Part shown: piece by piece, positions 28,074 to 38,353 of the stretch | How positions within the stretch are numbered: position 1 is the first letter of the stretch | Layout: the number at the start of each line of letters is the position of its first letter | NCBI RefSeq assembly: GCF_016464015.1 | Contig: NZ_JACDXT010000012.1 | Location: 1-64,000 of the forward strand | Length of the DNA stretch: 64,000 nucleotides | Source: Psychrobacter sp. bablab_jr014 | GTDB lineage: Bacteria > Pseudomonadota > Gammaproteobacteria > Pseudomonadales > Moraxellaceae | Reading direction: 5' to 3' | Notes under the pieces: model-generated | What the model was told of the DNA's origin: nothing | Database searches by the model: none | The model's input: only the letters and a program-made list of their open reading frames with translations | Position numbers and translations under genes: made by a program

Positions 28074-29141
28074 TCACTTATAAATCGTCGGATCCACACC
28101 GACACTATTACCATCCGCTACACCAAAGAAGGCCTCAGTGATACGTGATTTTGCGTCCTGCCAATGTTCAAACTGCATGCAGGTCTCTTCTAAGCTGCCT
28201 TGCCATACAGGAATTTTGCCGCACATGCGCTTAATGCGCGATTGCTTAGGATAGGACAGCTCTTGTGCAGCCAATGCGGCATCATGCGCGGCAATGCGGT
28301 CATTACACACGAGTGCCATATCACAGCCCGCCTGTATCGCCGCGCTGACCCGCTCACCGATATCACCTGCTGCCTGTGCGCCCGCCATAGACAAATCATC
28401 TGAAAATATCACGCCATCAAAGTTTAAACGCTCACGTAAGATGTCTTGTAGCCAAATTTTTGAAAAGCCTGCTGGCCGATTATCTACCTTCGAGAAGATA
28501 ACGTGCGCGGGCATCACCGCATCCAGCCACGGCATGGTTTGGACAAACGGCTGCATTTCTTTTGCCATAATCTCATCAAAAGAGCGGTCATCTATCGCTT
28601 CTGCCACGTGCGAGTCAGGTGCGCAGCCGCCATGCCCAGGAAAGTGCTTGCCTGTGGTCGCCATGCCAGCCGCTCTCATGCCGCGCATCAATTGGGTTGC
28701 CAAGGAGACGATGACTTCTGGGTCTTTATGAAAGCTGCGATCGCCAATCACTTGGCTGATGCCATCGCGGTCGAGTACAGGCGCAAAGCTCACATCAATA
28801 CCTACTGCCAAGACTTCTGCTGCCAGCACATAGCCGCAATCGTATGCCAAACGCAGTGCGCGGCTTGGCTCACGGTCGAACCACTCGCCCAAGCGTCCCA
28901 TCGCAGGCAATTTGGTAAAGCCCTCACGCAGACGTGCCACGCGTCCGCCCTCTTGGTCGACACCGATTAGGATATCAGGATTGTGTCTGCGGATATTGTC
29001 GCACAGTGCGCGTACTTGCGCGGCGTCCTCGACATTGCGCGCGAACAGAATAACGCCGCCCACCTGCGCTTGCTGTATCAGGCTCACGTCCTCTGCGTTT
29101 AGGGTGGTGTTGCCAATATCGATCATCAAAACGCCGTACAT
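28074..29141 (-). CDS. nagZ: Beta-N-acetylhexosaminidase NagZ (GH3)
   Basis: Cytoplasmic glycosidase that removes GlcNAc from anhydromuropeptides during cell-wall recycling. GH3 features: GVDQEGGRVARL, the signature KHFPGHGGCAPDSH containing the catalytic Asp-His dyad region, and VIFSDDLSMAGA with the nucleophile Asp. ATG 29141 (355 aa) has GGAGAG upstream and matches the family N terminus MIDIGN; the longer open frame upstream is not homologous. It stands alone and ends just after the vgrG remnant. Confidence 0.96.
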   Translation of the reverse strand: MYGVLMIDIGNTTLNAEDVSLIQQAQVGGVILFARNVEDAAQVRALCDNIRRHNPDILIGVDQEGGRVARLREGFTKLPAMGRLGEWFDREPSRALRLAYDCGYVLAAEVLAVGIDVSFAPVLDRDGISQVIGDRSFHKDPEVIVSLATQLMRGMRAAGMATTGKHFPGHGGCAPDSHVAEAIDDRSFDEIMAKEMQPFVQTMPWLDAVMPAHVIFSKVDNRPAGFSKIWLQDILRERLNFDGVIFSDDLSMAGAQAAGDIGERVSAAIQAGCDMALVCNDRIAAHDAALAAQELSYPKQSRIKRMCGKIPVWQGSLEETCMQFEHWQDAKSRITEAFFGVADGNSVGVDPTIYK

Positions 29142-29524
29142 GCCTGCTCTCCAGAAAATCAGCTGCGCCGTCAGACGGCGGTGGTGGTCTGCGCGCTCGT
29201 AATTGCACGCAGAGAAAACCTTGATGATACCATTGCCACAAAAAACCACAACCGATAGCGTGGTGTGCGCACGTTAACTGCCGATATGGTGCTGATATCA
29301 AAGGATAGTGATGACATGATTAAAACGCGCACATCTCTTGATAGTCCATACCGCTGCCCGCATTTTAATGCTATGTTGAGTTACCGTGCGTTATCTTGCG
29401 CACAGTACGTCAGACAGAGGCGGGTGTAAGGTTGTTTATACAGTTTGAGACAGTTTTTAAGCAGGACTCATGCTAGTATAGACCGTCTTTGGTTGACAGA
29501 TATTTATCAGACGATTAGGTGTAT
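29142..29524. other. Divergent intergenic region nagZ / prc
   Basis: About 380 bases with no credible gene or RNA. It must hold promoters for both flanking genes; I could not assign boxes with confidence. Confidence 0.45.
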
Positions 29525-31726
29525 ATGATGAGAAAACAGCCCGCACAGTGGTTACTTAGCGCAGCGTCAATAGGTATTGCTGGCGTGATTTTGACACAAA
29601 GTTACGGCACAGCGGTTGCCAATACCGATACCGAAGGTTTTGTCGCCACGCCTGAGCAAAAAACCACCGCGCGGCAGGTTGCAGCTTTGCTCGATCGCAG
29701 CCATTATCTTAATCAGCCCCTAGACACTAAGATGGGTCGCGAAATTCTGTCGATGTACATTGACAGTCTTGATCCCAATCACAGCTTGTTTTTGCAGTCG
29801 GATGTTGATGAGTTTCAGCGCAAGTATGGCGACAACTTTGGCGAGCGTTTAAAGCGTGGCGACCTCTCGGCAGGCGTGGATATCTTTGAGCGTTATCGCA
29901 CCCGCTCTAATGAATATTTTGATTTAGCGGGCAAGCTGTTAAAGAACGACCTTGATTTGACCACAGATAAGACCATTATCTTAGACCGTGAAGAACTGCC
30001 CCACTTTAAAAATAAACAAGCGCAGCGCGATTACTGGACACGCCAAGTACAATTTCAGCTTATCAGTATTACTTTAGGTCAAGAAGATGAAAAGGCTAAA
30101 GAAAAAGTCTTTTTAGACAATCCAGACATCACCCGCGGACAAGATTTGGTGCGCAATGATCAGCGCAGCCCCAGCGAGATTTTACTCAATCGCTTGACCC
30201 GTCAACACGATCAGCTCAGCCGTATCAAAGATGATGAAATCATGGAAACGGTGCTCAACACCGCCATGCTGACTTATGATCCGCACAGCAACTATTACGC
30301 CCCCATTCAAGCGACAGAAATGCAAATTCAGTCAAGCTTGCAGCTAGAAGGTATCGGTGTCTCTATCCGCCCTGACCGCAAAAATCCTGACTATACCAGC
30401 ATTGCGACCTTAGTCGATGGCGGGCCTGCGGCAAAAAGCGGTCAGATTAAGCCCAATGATTTAATCATCGGTATCGCCAAAGATGGCAAAACCATGACGG
30501 ATGTGGTGGGCTGGTCGACGCGCGAAATTGTCAGCTTAATTCGCGGCAAGCGCGGCACGCCTGTGACGCTAAAATTGCGTCAACCCAACGCCCCTGAAGC
30601 CAGCGCGCGTACGGTTACGGTTGTCCGTGACATCATTCAGCAAGAAGAAGCAGGCGTGACCCACCGCGTGATTGAGGTGCAGCGTCCTGATGGTGACAAA
30701 TCCATGCAGCGTATCGGTGTACTGGAAATTCCCAGCTTTTATCTTAACTACCGCGCACGCCGTAATGGTGAAGATTATCGCAGTGTGAGTATCGATACCG
30801 AACGTGCCATAGAGGCGCTCAATAAAGAAAATATCGATGGCTTGGTCGTAGATTTACGTAACAATCCAGGCGGCTCACTCGATGAAGTTGCCAAAATGCT
30901 GGGCTTGTTTATCAAAGAAGGGCCACTGGTACAGATTCGTGACAATCGCGGCAATGTACAGATATACCGTGACGATGACGGCGGTGAGCAGATGTATGAT
31001 GGCAAAATGGTGGTCCTGACCAACCTTGCCTCAGCCTCTGCCAGTGAAATTTTTGCCGCGGCCATTCAAGATTACGGTCGTGGTCTGGTTGTAGGCAATA
31101 CCACCACAGGTAAAGGGTCTGCGCAGATTCAGCTTGATAACCTAGCGCTTGGCTCGGCGACCTTGACGCAGCGTAAATTCTACCGCGTCACAGGCGGCAG
31201 TACGCAAAATAAAGGCGTCGTGCCTGATGTGTCGATGGTCAACATCTATGATGATGCGACCTTTGGTGAGCGTGCACAAAAGCATGCCTTACCGTGGGAT
31301 ACCATCCGTACCGCCGCTTACAAGCCTGAAGGCAAGTTTGGCGCAACCACGCTGGCAACCTTAAATCAGCAGTCAAAAATCCGCCAGCAGACCAACCCGC
31401 AGTTCGTCTACTTATCAGAACTGAACAACATTCGCGATATGGAAGATGAGAAAAAACCCATTTTGCTCGACATCAACAGTCGCCGCAAAAAGATGAAACT
31501 CGTTGAACAGCGTACGTTGGAGGCAGAAAACAAACGCCAAGTCGCGACAGGCGAGCGTCCGTATGCTAATTGGAACACCTATCAAGCGGCGATTGATGCC
31601 AAGTTTGAAGAGCGCAGCCAGATGAAGAAAAACGAACGTCCCGAGCTGCCAGAAGACGAAGCGTATGTTAAAGAAGCAGCGTATCTGATGCTGAGCGCCA
31701 ACCCACGTAAGGATATGAGCCCCTAA
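29525..31726 (+). CDS. prc: Carboxy-terminal processing (tail-specific) protease Prc
   Basis: Periplasmic S41 protease that degrades or trims proteins such as cell-wall hydrolases. About 733 residues. A signal peptide (WLLSAASIGIAGVILTQ) is followed by a helical region, a PDZ domain (about 245-340; LEGIGVSIRPD, VDGGPAAKSGQIKPNDLIIGI) and the protease core with the Ser in LASASASEIFAAAIQDYG and the Lys in GNTTTGKGSAQIQ, giving the Ser-Lys dyad. A Prc-type C-terminal DUF3340 region follows. ATG 29525 or 29528 is the start, just behind AGG. A strong terminator follows. Confidence 0.95.
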   Translation: MMRKQPAQWLLSAASIGIAGVILTQSYGTAVANTDTEGFVATPEQKTTARQVAALLDRSHYLNQPLDTKMGREILSMYIDSLDPNHSLFLQSDVDEFQRKYGDNFGERLKRGDLSAGVDIFERYRTRSNEYFDLAGKLLKNDLDLTTDKTIILDREELPHFKNKQAQRDYWTRQVQFQLISITLGQEDEKAKEKVFLDNPDITRGQDLVRNDQRSPSEILLNRLTRQHDQLSRIKDDEIMETVLNTAMLTYDPHSNYYAPIQATEMQIQSSLQLEGIGVSIRPDRKNPDYTSIATLVDGGPAAKSGQIKPNDLIIGIAKDGKTMTDVVGWSTREIVSLIRGKRGTPVTLKLRQPNAPEASARTVTVVRDIIQQEEAGVTHRVIEVQRPDGDKSMQRIGVLEIPSFYLNYRARRNGEDYRSVSIDTERAIEALNKENIDGLVVDLRNNPGGSLDEVAKMLGLFIKEGPLVQIRDNRGNVQIYRDDDGGEQMYDGKMVVLTNLASASASEIFAAAIQDYGRGLVVGNTTTGKGSAQIQLDNLALGSATLTQRKFYRVTGGSTQNKGVVPDVSMVNIYDDATFGERAQKHALPWDTIRTAAYKPEGKFGATTLATLNQQSKIRQQTNPQFVYLSELNNIRDMEDEKKPILLDINSRRKKMKLVEQRTLEAENKRQVATGERPYANWNTYQAAIDAKFEERSQMKKNERPELPEDEAYVKEAAYLMLSANPRKDMSP

Positions 31727-31761
31727 TAGCTACGTTATACAGATAGATAGGGTCAGAAAAG

Positions 31762-31807
31762 CGCCGCTCAATGGTTATGCACAATAACGATTGAGCGGCG
31801 TTTTTTA
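31762..31807 (+). terminator. Terminator of prc
   Basis: Long hairpin: CGCCGCTCAAT pairs with ATTGAGCGGCG and the inner GTTAT with ATAAC, then TTTTTTATT. Confidence 0.93.
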
Positions 31808-31847
31808 TTATCGACTTTAGATAAAGCAAAGTACCAAACCTGCGCAC

Positions 31848-31880
31848 AAAAAAAGCCAGCGACGAATCACTGGCTTTTTT
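31848..31880 (-). terminator. Terminator of slyD
   Basis: AAAAGCCAG/CTGGCTTTT stem with T-runs on both strands; read leftward it terminates slyD, and it may back up the prc terminator. Confidence 0.8.
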
Positions 31881-31949
31881 GCTTTTTTCTTGATGCTCTT
31901 TAATATGAGACAAAAATCAGCCTGATATTAAAGCACGCTGTAGCGCTGA

Positions 31950-32435
31950 TTAGTGCTCAACGCCGCCTGCGCCATGGACGTGACCATGGTTTAGCTCGTC
32001 TTCAGTCGCTGCGCGCACTTCTTGGATTTCAACGTCAAAGGTCAAACGCTTGCCAGCAAGTGGGTGGTTAGCATCAACGGTAACTTCTTGATCGTTAACG
32101 TCAGTCACAGTCACCAGCATTACTTGACCGCCCGCTTCTGACTGGAACTGCATGCCAGGCTGGATGTCGTCAACGCCTTGGAAGTTTTCGCGTGGTACGC
32201 GCTGTACTGCTTGGTCTTGGCGCTCGCCGTACGCATCTGCAGGCTCAACGACAGCTTGTAGTTTTTCACCAGCTGACTTGCCTTCTAGTTGCTGCTCTAG
32301 ACCTGGGATGATGTTTTGGTGACCGTGTAGGTACGCTAGTGGCTGACCTTCTGGCGATTGGTCAATCACGTTGCCTTCATCATCAGTCAAGGTGTAGTTG
32401 AATTTTACAGCGGTGTCTTTTGCGATAGTAGTCAT
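31950..32435 (-). CDS. slyD: FKBP-type peptidyl-prolyl isomerase SlyD
   Basis: Cytoplasmic folding helper with isomerase and chaperone activity. The 161-residue protein has the FKBP part (VKFNYTLTDDEGNVIDQS and LHGHQNIIPGLEQQLEG) split by an insert-in-flap chaperone domain (GERQDQAVQRVPRENF to VTVDANHPLAGKRLTFDVEI). The C-terminal tail HGHVHGAGGVEH is a short His-containing version of the metal-binding tail of E. coli SlyD. Own terminator; single gene. Confidence 0.94.
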   Translation of the reverse strand: MTTIAKDTAVKFNYTLTDDEGNVIDQSPEGQPLAYLHGHQNIIPGLEQQLEGKSAGEKLQAVVEPADAYGERQDQAVQRVPRENFQGVDDIQPGMQFQSEAGGQVMLVTVTDVNDQEVTVDANHPLAGKRLTFDVEIQEVRAATEDELNHGHVHGAGGVEH

Positions 32436-32883
32436 AATTTATCCTAAATATTTTGTGAAAAACTAGGGTAATAATGCAATAAACCTAAAAAAGCCAATTT
32501 AATAGCCAAAAGCGGTATCATCAGTTAATTATCGTCAGTTTATTAAAGTAACTTTAGCAGTTAGCGTATTTAATTGAGATGACGAGAATAACTTTCAAGG
32601 CAAAAAGGATAAAAAAACGCGATTGTACCCAATTTTGTGTAAAGCGCCCAAAAGACAAAGTGTATAGCGGTTAAATAGCGTATAAAAAACCAACAGCGCC
32701 TTATCATTGGCGTGCTTTTGGTGCGCTAATCTAAAGATAATGCCAATAACCGTACGAACGACTTGGTAAATATAACAAGACGCCTTATGGTATAGGTAAC
32801 GCGGCATCTTGGTTTATGACCCAGACCATGAGCACCGATTAAAGCAACCGCATTTATTCATAAAAAAGACAACAAGAGGACTT
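32436..32883. other. Divergent intergenic region slyD / M61 peptidase
   Basis: About 450 bases. The only open frames are short and lack ribosome sites. An in-frame upstream start for the peptidase (32809) falls here but is unlikely. No RNA or repeat recognised. Confidence 0.5.
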
Positions 32884-34842
32884 ATGAGCCACATTGACAC
32901 ACAACAAACAGAGCCTACCGAGCACGACAGCCACGCAAAAGTAAGCTATCATCTCGATTTTGCGCGCTTTTATGAGCATATCGTCGACATCACTGTCCGC
33001 TTTGAAGCGACGACAGACGCGCCGACCTTGTGGCTGCCAGCATGGATACCTGGCAGTTATCTGATGCGCGAGTTTGCGCGCAACATCACCAGCGTGCAGT
33101 ATCACAGCGAATCGGATACTGAAGATAAGCAAAACAAACCGAAGCGCGCACAAAAAATCGACAAGCACACATGGCAGCTACCCACGATTACAGCAGGCGA
33201 GTGTGTGTGCGTGTGCTATGAGGTGTACTGCTATGACTTGTCGGTACGCACTGCCTACGTTGACCAAGAGCGTCTGTATGGCAACTTTACGTCATTGACG
33301 CTCGCGGTCGCAGGCCAAGAGGCGCAGCCAATACAAGTGACTTTGCTTGTGCCCAGCGCCTTTGTACAGCAAGCGGCGGTTGCCGATAAAGCGCTGCATT
33401 TGGCGTGCGGGTTGCCTGCCACGCATATTCATAGCGATGCACGCCACGCCTACCAGCTACACGCGCCCGACTACGACACGCTGCTTGATAATCCGTTTGA
33501 GCTGGCGTACCAAGACCGTTTTGACTTTATTGTTCAAGACGATAGCCATCAGACGCTGGCGCATCATTTTTATCTCTCAGGCACACATCATGCTAATCTA
33601 GGACGCCTGCAACAAGACGTGATGCGAATTTGCCAAGGCTATGTGAACTGGCTGGGCGATGCGCCATTTAGCGATTATACCTTTATGACCTATGCCAGTG
33701 GGCAGGATTACGGCGGGCTGGAGCATATTAATTCGACGAGTCTCATTACCCCGCGTGCTGACTTGCCGAGCAATAATGAGCCTGAGCTGCCAAGCGAGGA
33801 CTATCAGCGCTTTTTGGGCTTGTGCAGTCACGAGTATTTTCATGCGTGGTGGGTCAAGACGGTGCGCCCTGATGTGATGATGAATGTCGATTTGCGCCAA
33901 GAAGCCTTTACCCCGCTGTTGTGGGTGTTTGAAGGATTTACCTCGTATATTGATGACTTTATGCTGCAAGCTTCGGGCGTGATTGATAAAGACAGCTATC
34001 TAAAACTGTTAACAGGGCAAATCAGCCGCTACTATCAGACCGCAGGACGTCAGTACCAAAGCGTTGCGGAGTCGAGCTTTGATGCGTGGATTAAGCTGTA
34101 TCGCAGCGATGAAAACACTGCCAATGCGGGTATCAGTTACTACAATAAAGGCGCATTGGTGGCGCTGTGCTTGGACTTAACCTTGTTAAAAGAAAGTGGC
34201 GGGCGCTATCGTCTGTTTGATGTGGTCAAGGCGTTTTATGCGCGTGCCAAAGCCAATGACAATCAGCGCATTGGCATGCACAGCGCGGATATGGGCGATG
34301 TGGTGGCGCAGTTTATGCCCCGCACTGTGTGGGATGACTTTGAGCGCCATTATGTCAATGGCGTGGAAGAGTTGCCCTTAGCCGAACTGCTTAGCGATCA
34401 GGGCATTGAGCTGCGCCTTGATGACAGCAAACAGCACAGTGATGCGCCGTTTGGTATACGCTACAGCGCTGGGCAGGCGGGCTTGAACATCAATCGCGTG
34501 TTACGCGGTAGTGCCGCCGCCAAAGCGGGCATCTCAGCAAAAGACGTATTGATTGCAGTCGATGGCATCAAAGCCGATGGTAAGGCGCTTAGCAAACTTG
34601 CTGCCGCACAGGTAGACACGCCGATTCGCTGTCATCTGTTCCGCCGTGATGTGCTGTTGACGGTGGATATTTTGCCTAATGGCGCAAAAGATGCAAATGG
34701 CGAGCAGGACGCCAATACAGACAACGTGTGGCAACATGTCAGCTTGCACCACGCTAGCGACAATGACAACGATAAGGCAGAAAAGCCGTGGCAAACGTGG
34801 TTGGACGCGCTTAATAACACGCCAAACACCGCAGCAAAGTAA
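32884..34842 (+). CDS. M61 family metallopeptidase (glycyl aminopeptidase-like) with PDZ domain
   Basis: Zinc aminopeptidase related to Sphingomonas glycyl aminopeptidase. 652 residues: N-terminal M61 beta domain (SYHLDFARFYEHIVDI, LPAWIPGSYLMREFARNI), catalytic domain with HEYFHAWWVKTVRP (HExxH with Glu downstream in FEGFTSYID), and a C-terminal PDZ domain (VLRGSAAAKAGISAKDVLIAVDGIK). No signal peptide, so probably cytoplasmic. ATG 32884 follows AGAGG. The physiological substrate is unknown. Ends at a shared bidirectional terminator. Confidence 0.92.
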   Translation: MSHIDTQQTEPTEHDSHAKVSYHLDFARFYEHIVDITVRFEATTDAPTLWLPAWIPGSYLMREFARNITSVQYHSESDTEDKQNKPKRAQKIDKHTWQLPTITAGECVCVCYEVYCYDLSVRTAYVDQERLYGNFTSLTLAVAGQEAQPIQVTLLVPSAFVQQAAVADKALHLACGLPATHIHSDARHAYQLHAPDYDTLLDNPFELAYQDRFDFIVQDDSHQTLAHHFYLSGTHHANLGRLQQDVMRICQGYVNWLGDAPFSDYTFMTYASGQDYGGLEHINSTSLITPRADLPSNNEPELPSEDYQRFLGLCSHEYFHAWWVKTVRPDVMMNVDLRQEAFTPLLWVFEGFTSYIDDFMLQASGVIDKDSYLKLLTGQISRYYQTAGRQYQSVAESSFDAWIKLYRSDENTANAGISYYNKGALVALCLDLTLLKESGGRYRLFDVVKAFYARAKANDNQRIGMHSADMGDVVAQFMPRTVWDDFERHYVNGVEELPLAELLSDQGIELRLDDSKQHSDAPFGIRYSAGQAGLNINRVLRGSAAAKAGISAKDVLIAVDGIKADGKALSKLAAAQVDTPIRCHLFRRDVLLTVDILPNGAKDANGEQDANTDNVWQHVSLHHASDNDNDKAEKPWQTWLDALNNTPNTAAK

Positions 34843-34863
34843 CGGCAATATGTCTTTAGAAGG

Positions 34864-34905
34864 CAAAAAAGGCGCCGTGTTTAAAATAGCACGGCGCTTT
34901 TTTAT
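34864..34905. terminator. Bidirectional terminator M61 peptidase / DUF305
   Basis: GCGCCGTG (34872-34879) pairs with CACGGCGC (34890-34897), with A-run before and T-run after; the two genes converge here. Confidence 0.88.
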
Positions 34906-34946
34906 TTTATTTATGACTTATATATTTTACAGCGTACACGCATTAC

Positions 34947-35819
34947 TTATTGCGCACTCGCAGGCTTGTCGTTGTCCGCATCTGCTGCCATGTGTGCGGC
35001 ATGCTCATCCATCGGCATATCGTCGCTGGTCACTTGGGTATTGGGGTCGACATCATCTGCTGCGACCACAGGCGATGCCGATTCGATTGTGGCAATCAGA
35101 TACAGCATGTCGGCGACTTCTTTTAATTGCGCATCAATAATGGTTTGCGCAAGGCTGCGCATTTCTTCATCAGTGCCGTATTTTAGCTCTGATTTTGCCA
35201 TTTCAATCGCGCCGATATGGTGCGCGAGCATACTGCGGGCAAACGCCAAATCTGGAGTCGGATCGCTCATGCCTTGTTCCATGCTGTAGTGCATGATGCG
35301 CATACTCTCGGCGTAGTCTTGCTGCATCGCTTCGGTATTGGGCTTGGGATTGACCGAGTCTAGGTGGCTCGCAAGCCATTTTTTAAGAATATCAATCTCA
35401 CCTTGCTGGGTGTCAATCACTTGCTGGGCAAGGGCAGTCAGCTCGCTGTTGCTGCCGTATTTGAGTTGCAGTTTTGCCATATCAATCGCGCCGCGATGAT
35501 GTCCCAACATGCCTTTAGCAAAGGCGACATCAGGGTCTTTATAGTCCGCCGCAATCATCATCTCGGTGTGCATCTTCTCCATCGACTGGACATAGTCTTT
35601 ATACACATCGGTATCGAGTACGGAATCTTGGGCAGGCTCAGGCGTCTCGCTGGCAGGGTCATCCGTTGGCGCTGTCGTGTCCTCTGTGGCAGGCGTCTCA
35701 TCGACGGCGACCGTCTCAGGGGATGTCGTTGTTGCCTCCTCTTTGGGTTGACAGGCACTCAAGGCAGCAGCGGTCGCCAAACAAAGTGCAAGGGGGGCAA
35801 AACGAAAAGATGTGATCAT
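34947..35819 (-). CDS. DUF305 domain lipoprotein
   Basis: 290 residues: lipoprotein signal (LCLATAAALSAC, lipobox L-S-A-C), an acidic Thr/Pro/Glu linker, then two tandem DUF305 helical repeats, each with the pattern M-H-x-x-M, FAKGMLGHHRGAIDMAKLQLKYG (first) and FARSMLAHHIGAIEMAKSELKYG (second). DUF305 proteins are ferritin-like and often found near copper genes; the conserved His/Met suggest metal binding. The rest of the protein is low complexity. No metal genes adjoin it. Confidence 0.88.
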   Translation of the reverse strand: MITSFRFAPLALCLATAAALSACQPKEEATTTSPETVAVDETPATEDTTAPTDDPASETPEPAQDSVLDTDVYKDYVQSMEKMHTEMMIAADYKDPDVAFAKGMLGHHRGAIDMAKLQLKYGSNSELTALAQQVIDTQQGEIDILKKWLASHLDSVNPKPNTEAMQQDYAESMRIMHYSMEQGMSDPTPDLAFARSMLAHHIGAIEMAKSELKYGTDEEMRSLAQTIIDAQLKEVADMLYLIATIESASPVVAADDVDPNTQVTSDDMPMDEHAAHMAADADNDKPASAQ

Positions 35820-36073
35820 GGTGCTCAGTGTCCTTCACGTAGCGGGCGGGGGCGTATGCTAATGGGTCAGCCGTGTCCATTCACATACGAGTCGTTAGGG
35901 GATAAGTCAGAAACTAAAATGTTAACAAATAAATCTTGCCAATTCGAGACGCATTGTAGGGATAATGCTACTTACTCAATAAAAATTTGCATAATGGTCA
36001 TTAATTCTACTGATATCAGCAGTGCAGCACCTGTATACCATTGTGTTGGCTGCAAGCAGACGCTCACTATTCG

Positions 36074-36685
36074 TTATAGCCCAACAATTTCAGCATAGCG
36101 TTTGCTATTGACATGCACGCGTACAAACTGACCAACTTCTAGGCTGCCAAGCTCAAACCCTGCGACCGACCAGCGTATTAGGCGCAGGCAGGGCAGGCCG
36201 ACATGCGCAGTCATGCGTCTGACTTGGCGGTTTTTACCTTCAAAAATGGTCAGCGTCAGCCATGTGGTCGGCACATTTTTGCGTTCACGTATCGGTGGAT
36301 TGCGTGTCCATAGCGGCATCGGCAGCGCGTCTTCTACGACGATTTCTGCCTCTGCGGGCAGGGTCATGCCATCTTTGAGCAGCACGCCTTGGCGCAATGC
36401 GCTCAGCTGCGCCTCACTCACCAGCCCTTCAACTTGTACCAAATAGGTCTTGCCATGCGCCTTTTGCCGTCCGCCGCGTGCTGGCTGGGTGATGGCGCGA
36501 TTGAGTCGACCATCGCTGGTGAGCAGCAACAAGCCTTCGGTGGTCGCATCCAATCGTCCCACCACGCGCAGTGATTTGTCCGTAAAATACGGCGCAAGGG
36601 TGTCGTGGTCGTTGTTGCCATCGTTGCGAAACTGGCTTTGCACCCCGTAGGGCTTATTAAACAAAATCAGGCTGGCAGTCGGCAT
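36074..36685 (-). CDS. rluE: 23S rRNA pseudouridine synthase, RsuA/RluE family
   Basis: Isomerises a uridine in 23S rRNA (U2457 in E. coli). The 203-residue protein starts with LILFNKPYGVQSQF and has the catalytic-Asp motif VVGRLDATTEGLLLLTSDG and the C-terminal KNRQVRRMTAHVGLPCLRLIRWSV. It lacks an S4 domain, which fits RluE rather than RsuA or RluB. No operon partners. Confidence 0.88.
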   Translation of the reverse strand: MPTASLILFNKPYGVQSQFRNDGNNDHDTLAPYFTDKSLRVVGRLDATTEGLLLLTSDGRLNRAITQPARGGRQKAHGKTYLVQVEGLVSEAQLSALRQGVLLKDGMTLPAEAEIVVEDALPMPLWTRNPPIRERKNVPTTWLTLTIFEGKNRQVRRMTAHVGLPCLRLIRWSVAGFELGSLEVGQFVRVHVNSKRYAEIVGL

Positions 36686-36974
36686 AACAAGCTCTCGGTA
36701 GGGTGACTAAAGGTGACTAAATGGGCGGTCGCGGTTCGCTTGGCGGCGTCATTATACCAGTCTTGTCCGCGCTGTCTTGGCTTATCCTTATTTTTCTTTA
36801 ATTTTACACAAACGCGCATAAAGCAGGTGTACACAGTAGACACATATCACAACACAAGAGCGTTCATGGGGTTTGTTACAATCAATTTTGCATATAAAAA
36901 TACGGCCTAGCCATTTAAAACCAATAAATATAGGCACTCATAACAATCAATAAATAACGAAAGGAAGCAAAACC

Positions 36975-38237
36975 ATGTCAACCTATCAAAAAGTCACTGT
37001 ACCTACCGATGGACAAAAAATCACCGTCAATGGCGATTTGTCCTTAAACGTGCCCAACCATCCGATTATTCCGTTTATTGAAGGCGATGGCATCGGTGTC
37101 GATATCACGCCTGTCATGAAAAAGGTCGTCGATGCGGCGGTTGAAAAGGCCTATCACGGCAAAAAAGCCATCGTCTGGATGGAAGTGTATTGCGGCGAAA
37201 AGGCGGCGACCATCTATGATGGCGAGTATCTGCCCGAGGAGACACTAGACATTTTGCGTGATTATGTGATGAGCATCAAAGGTCCCTTGACCACGCCAGT
37301 CGGTGGCGGTTTTCGCTCGCTCAATGTCGCACTGCGCCAGCAACTTGACCTATATGTCTGTCAGCGTCCTGTGCGCTGGTTTGAGGGCGTGCCCAGCCCC
37401 GTCAACCATCCTGAACTGACCGATATGGTCATCTTCCGTGAAAATTCTGAAGACATCTATGCAGGGATTGAGTGGGAAGCAGGCAGCGATGAGGCCAAAA
37501 AAGTCATTGACTTTTTGCAAAACGAAATGGGCGTGACGCAGATTCGCTTTTCTGAAGACTGCGGCATCGGCATCAAGCCTGTGTCTAAAGAAGGCTCGCA
37601 GCGTCTGGTGCGTAAAGCGATTCAGTACGCGATTGACCATGACTTGCCCAGTGTAACCTTAGTACACAAAGGCAATATTATGAAGTTTACCGAAGGCGCG
37701 TTTAAAAGTTGGGGCTATGAGTTGGCGGCTGAGCGCTTTGGCGCAGAGCTGCTCGATGGTGGTCCGTGGATGACGTTAACCAATCCAAAAACAGGCAACG
37801 AGATTGTCATTAAAGACGTGATTGCCGATGCTTTTTTGCAGCAAATTTTGATGCGTCCTGCTGATTACTCAGTGATTGCCACATTGAATTTAAACGGCGA
37901 CTATATCTCGGACGCGCTGGCGGCAGAAGTCGGCGGCATCGGTATCGCGCCTGGTGCCAACAAGGGCGGCTCAACCGCCGTGTATGAAGCCACGCACGGC
38001 ACCGCGCCCAAATATGCAAGACAAAACAAAGTCAACCCAGGCTCCATTATTTTATCGGCAGAGATGATGCTGCGCGATATGGGCTGGACGGAAGCGGCAG
38101 ACTTGGTAATTACAGGCATTCAAGGTGCCATTGCCGCCAAGACGGTGACTTATGACTTTGAGCGCTTGATGCCTGATGCGACATTGCTCAGCACGTCAGA
38201 GTTCGGTAACGCTATTATCAAGCACATGGACGCGTGA
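36975..38237 (+). CDS. icd: Homodimeric NADP-dependent isocitrate dehydrogenase
   Basis: TCA cycle enzyme oxidising isocitrate to 2-oxoglutarate. 420 residues, E. coli type: [15 protein letters not shown], the substrate loop [20 protein letters not shown] with the regulatory Ser, [30 protein letters not shown] and [18 protein letters not shown] strong ribosome site (AAAGGAAG) precedes the ATG. It converges on an unrelated monomeric isocitrate dehydrogenase, sharing a terminator. Confidence 0.97.
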   Translation: MSTYQKVTVPTDGQKITVNGDLSLNVPNHPIIPFIEGDGIGVDITPVMKKVVDAAVEKAYHGKKAIVWMEVYCGEKAATIYDGEYLPEETLDILRDYVMSIKGPLTTPVGGGFRSLNVALRQQLDLYVCQRPVRWFEGVPSPVNHPELTDMVIFRENSEDIYAGIEWEAGSDEAKKVIDFLQNEMGVTQIRFSEDCGIGIKPVSKEGSQRLVRKAIQYAIDHDLPSVTLVHKGNIMKFTEGAFKSWGYELAAERFGAELLDGGPWMTLTNPKTGNEIVIKDVIADAFLQQILMRPADYSVIATLNLNGDYISDALAAEVGGIGIAPGANKGGSTAVYEATHGTAPKYARQNKVNPGSIILSAEMMLRDMGWTEAADLVITGIQGAIAAKTVTYDFERLMPDATLLSTSEFGNAIIKHMDA

Positions 38238-38285
38238 AGATTGCCTTAACATCTAAAGGTTTTGAAATACGGTTAAATTAAGGCA

Positions 38286-38326
38286 TAAAAAACACCCCAA
38301 CCGCAATAGCGCTTGGGGTGTTGTGT
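38286..38326. terminator. Bidirectional terminator between the two isocitrate dehydrogenases
   Basis: Perfect 10-bp stem AACACCCCAA/TTGGGGTGTT with A-rich and T-rich flanks. Confidence 0.85.
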
Positions 38327-38353
38327 TATGAGGATAACGAATTTGGGCTAAAA

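Noticed and set aside
28294..28970. Overlapping plus-strand open frames opposite nagZ
   Set aside because: Antisense shadows of a well-conserved gene.
31668..31913. Minus-strand 81-codon frame between prc and slyD
   Set aside because: It spans two terminators and the prc end, with no ribosome site.
35364..36098. Long open frame on the plus strand over the DUF305 gene
   Set aside because: It is the antisense of a clear lipoprotein gene, has no ribosome site and a composition typical of a shadow frame.
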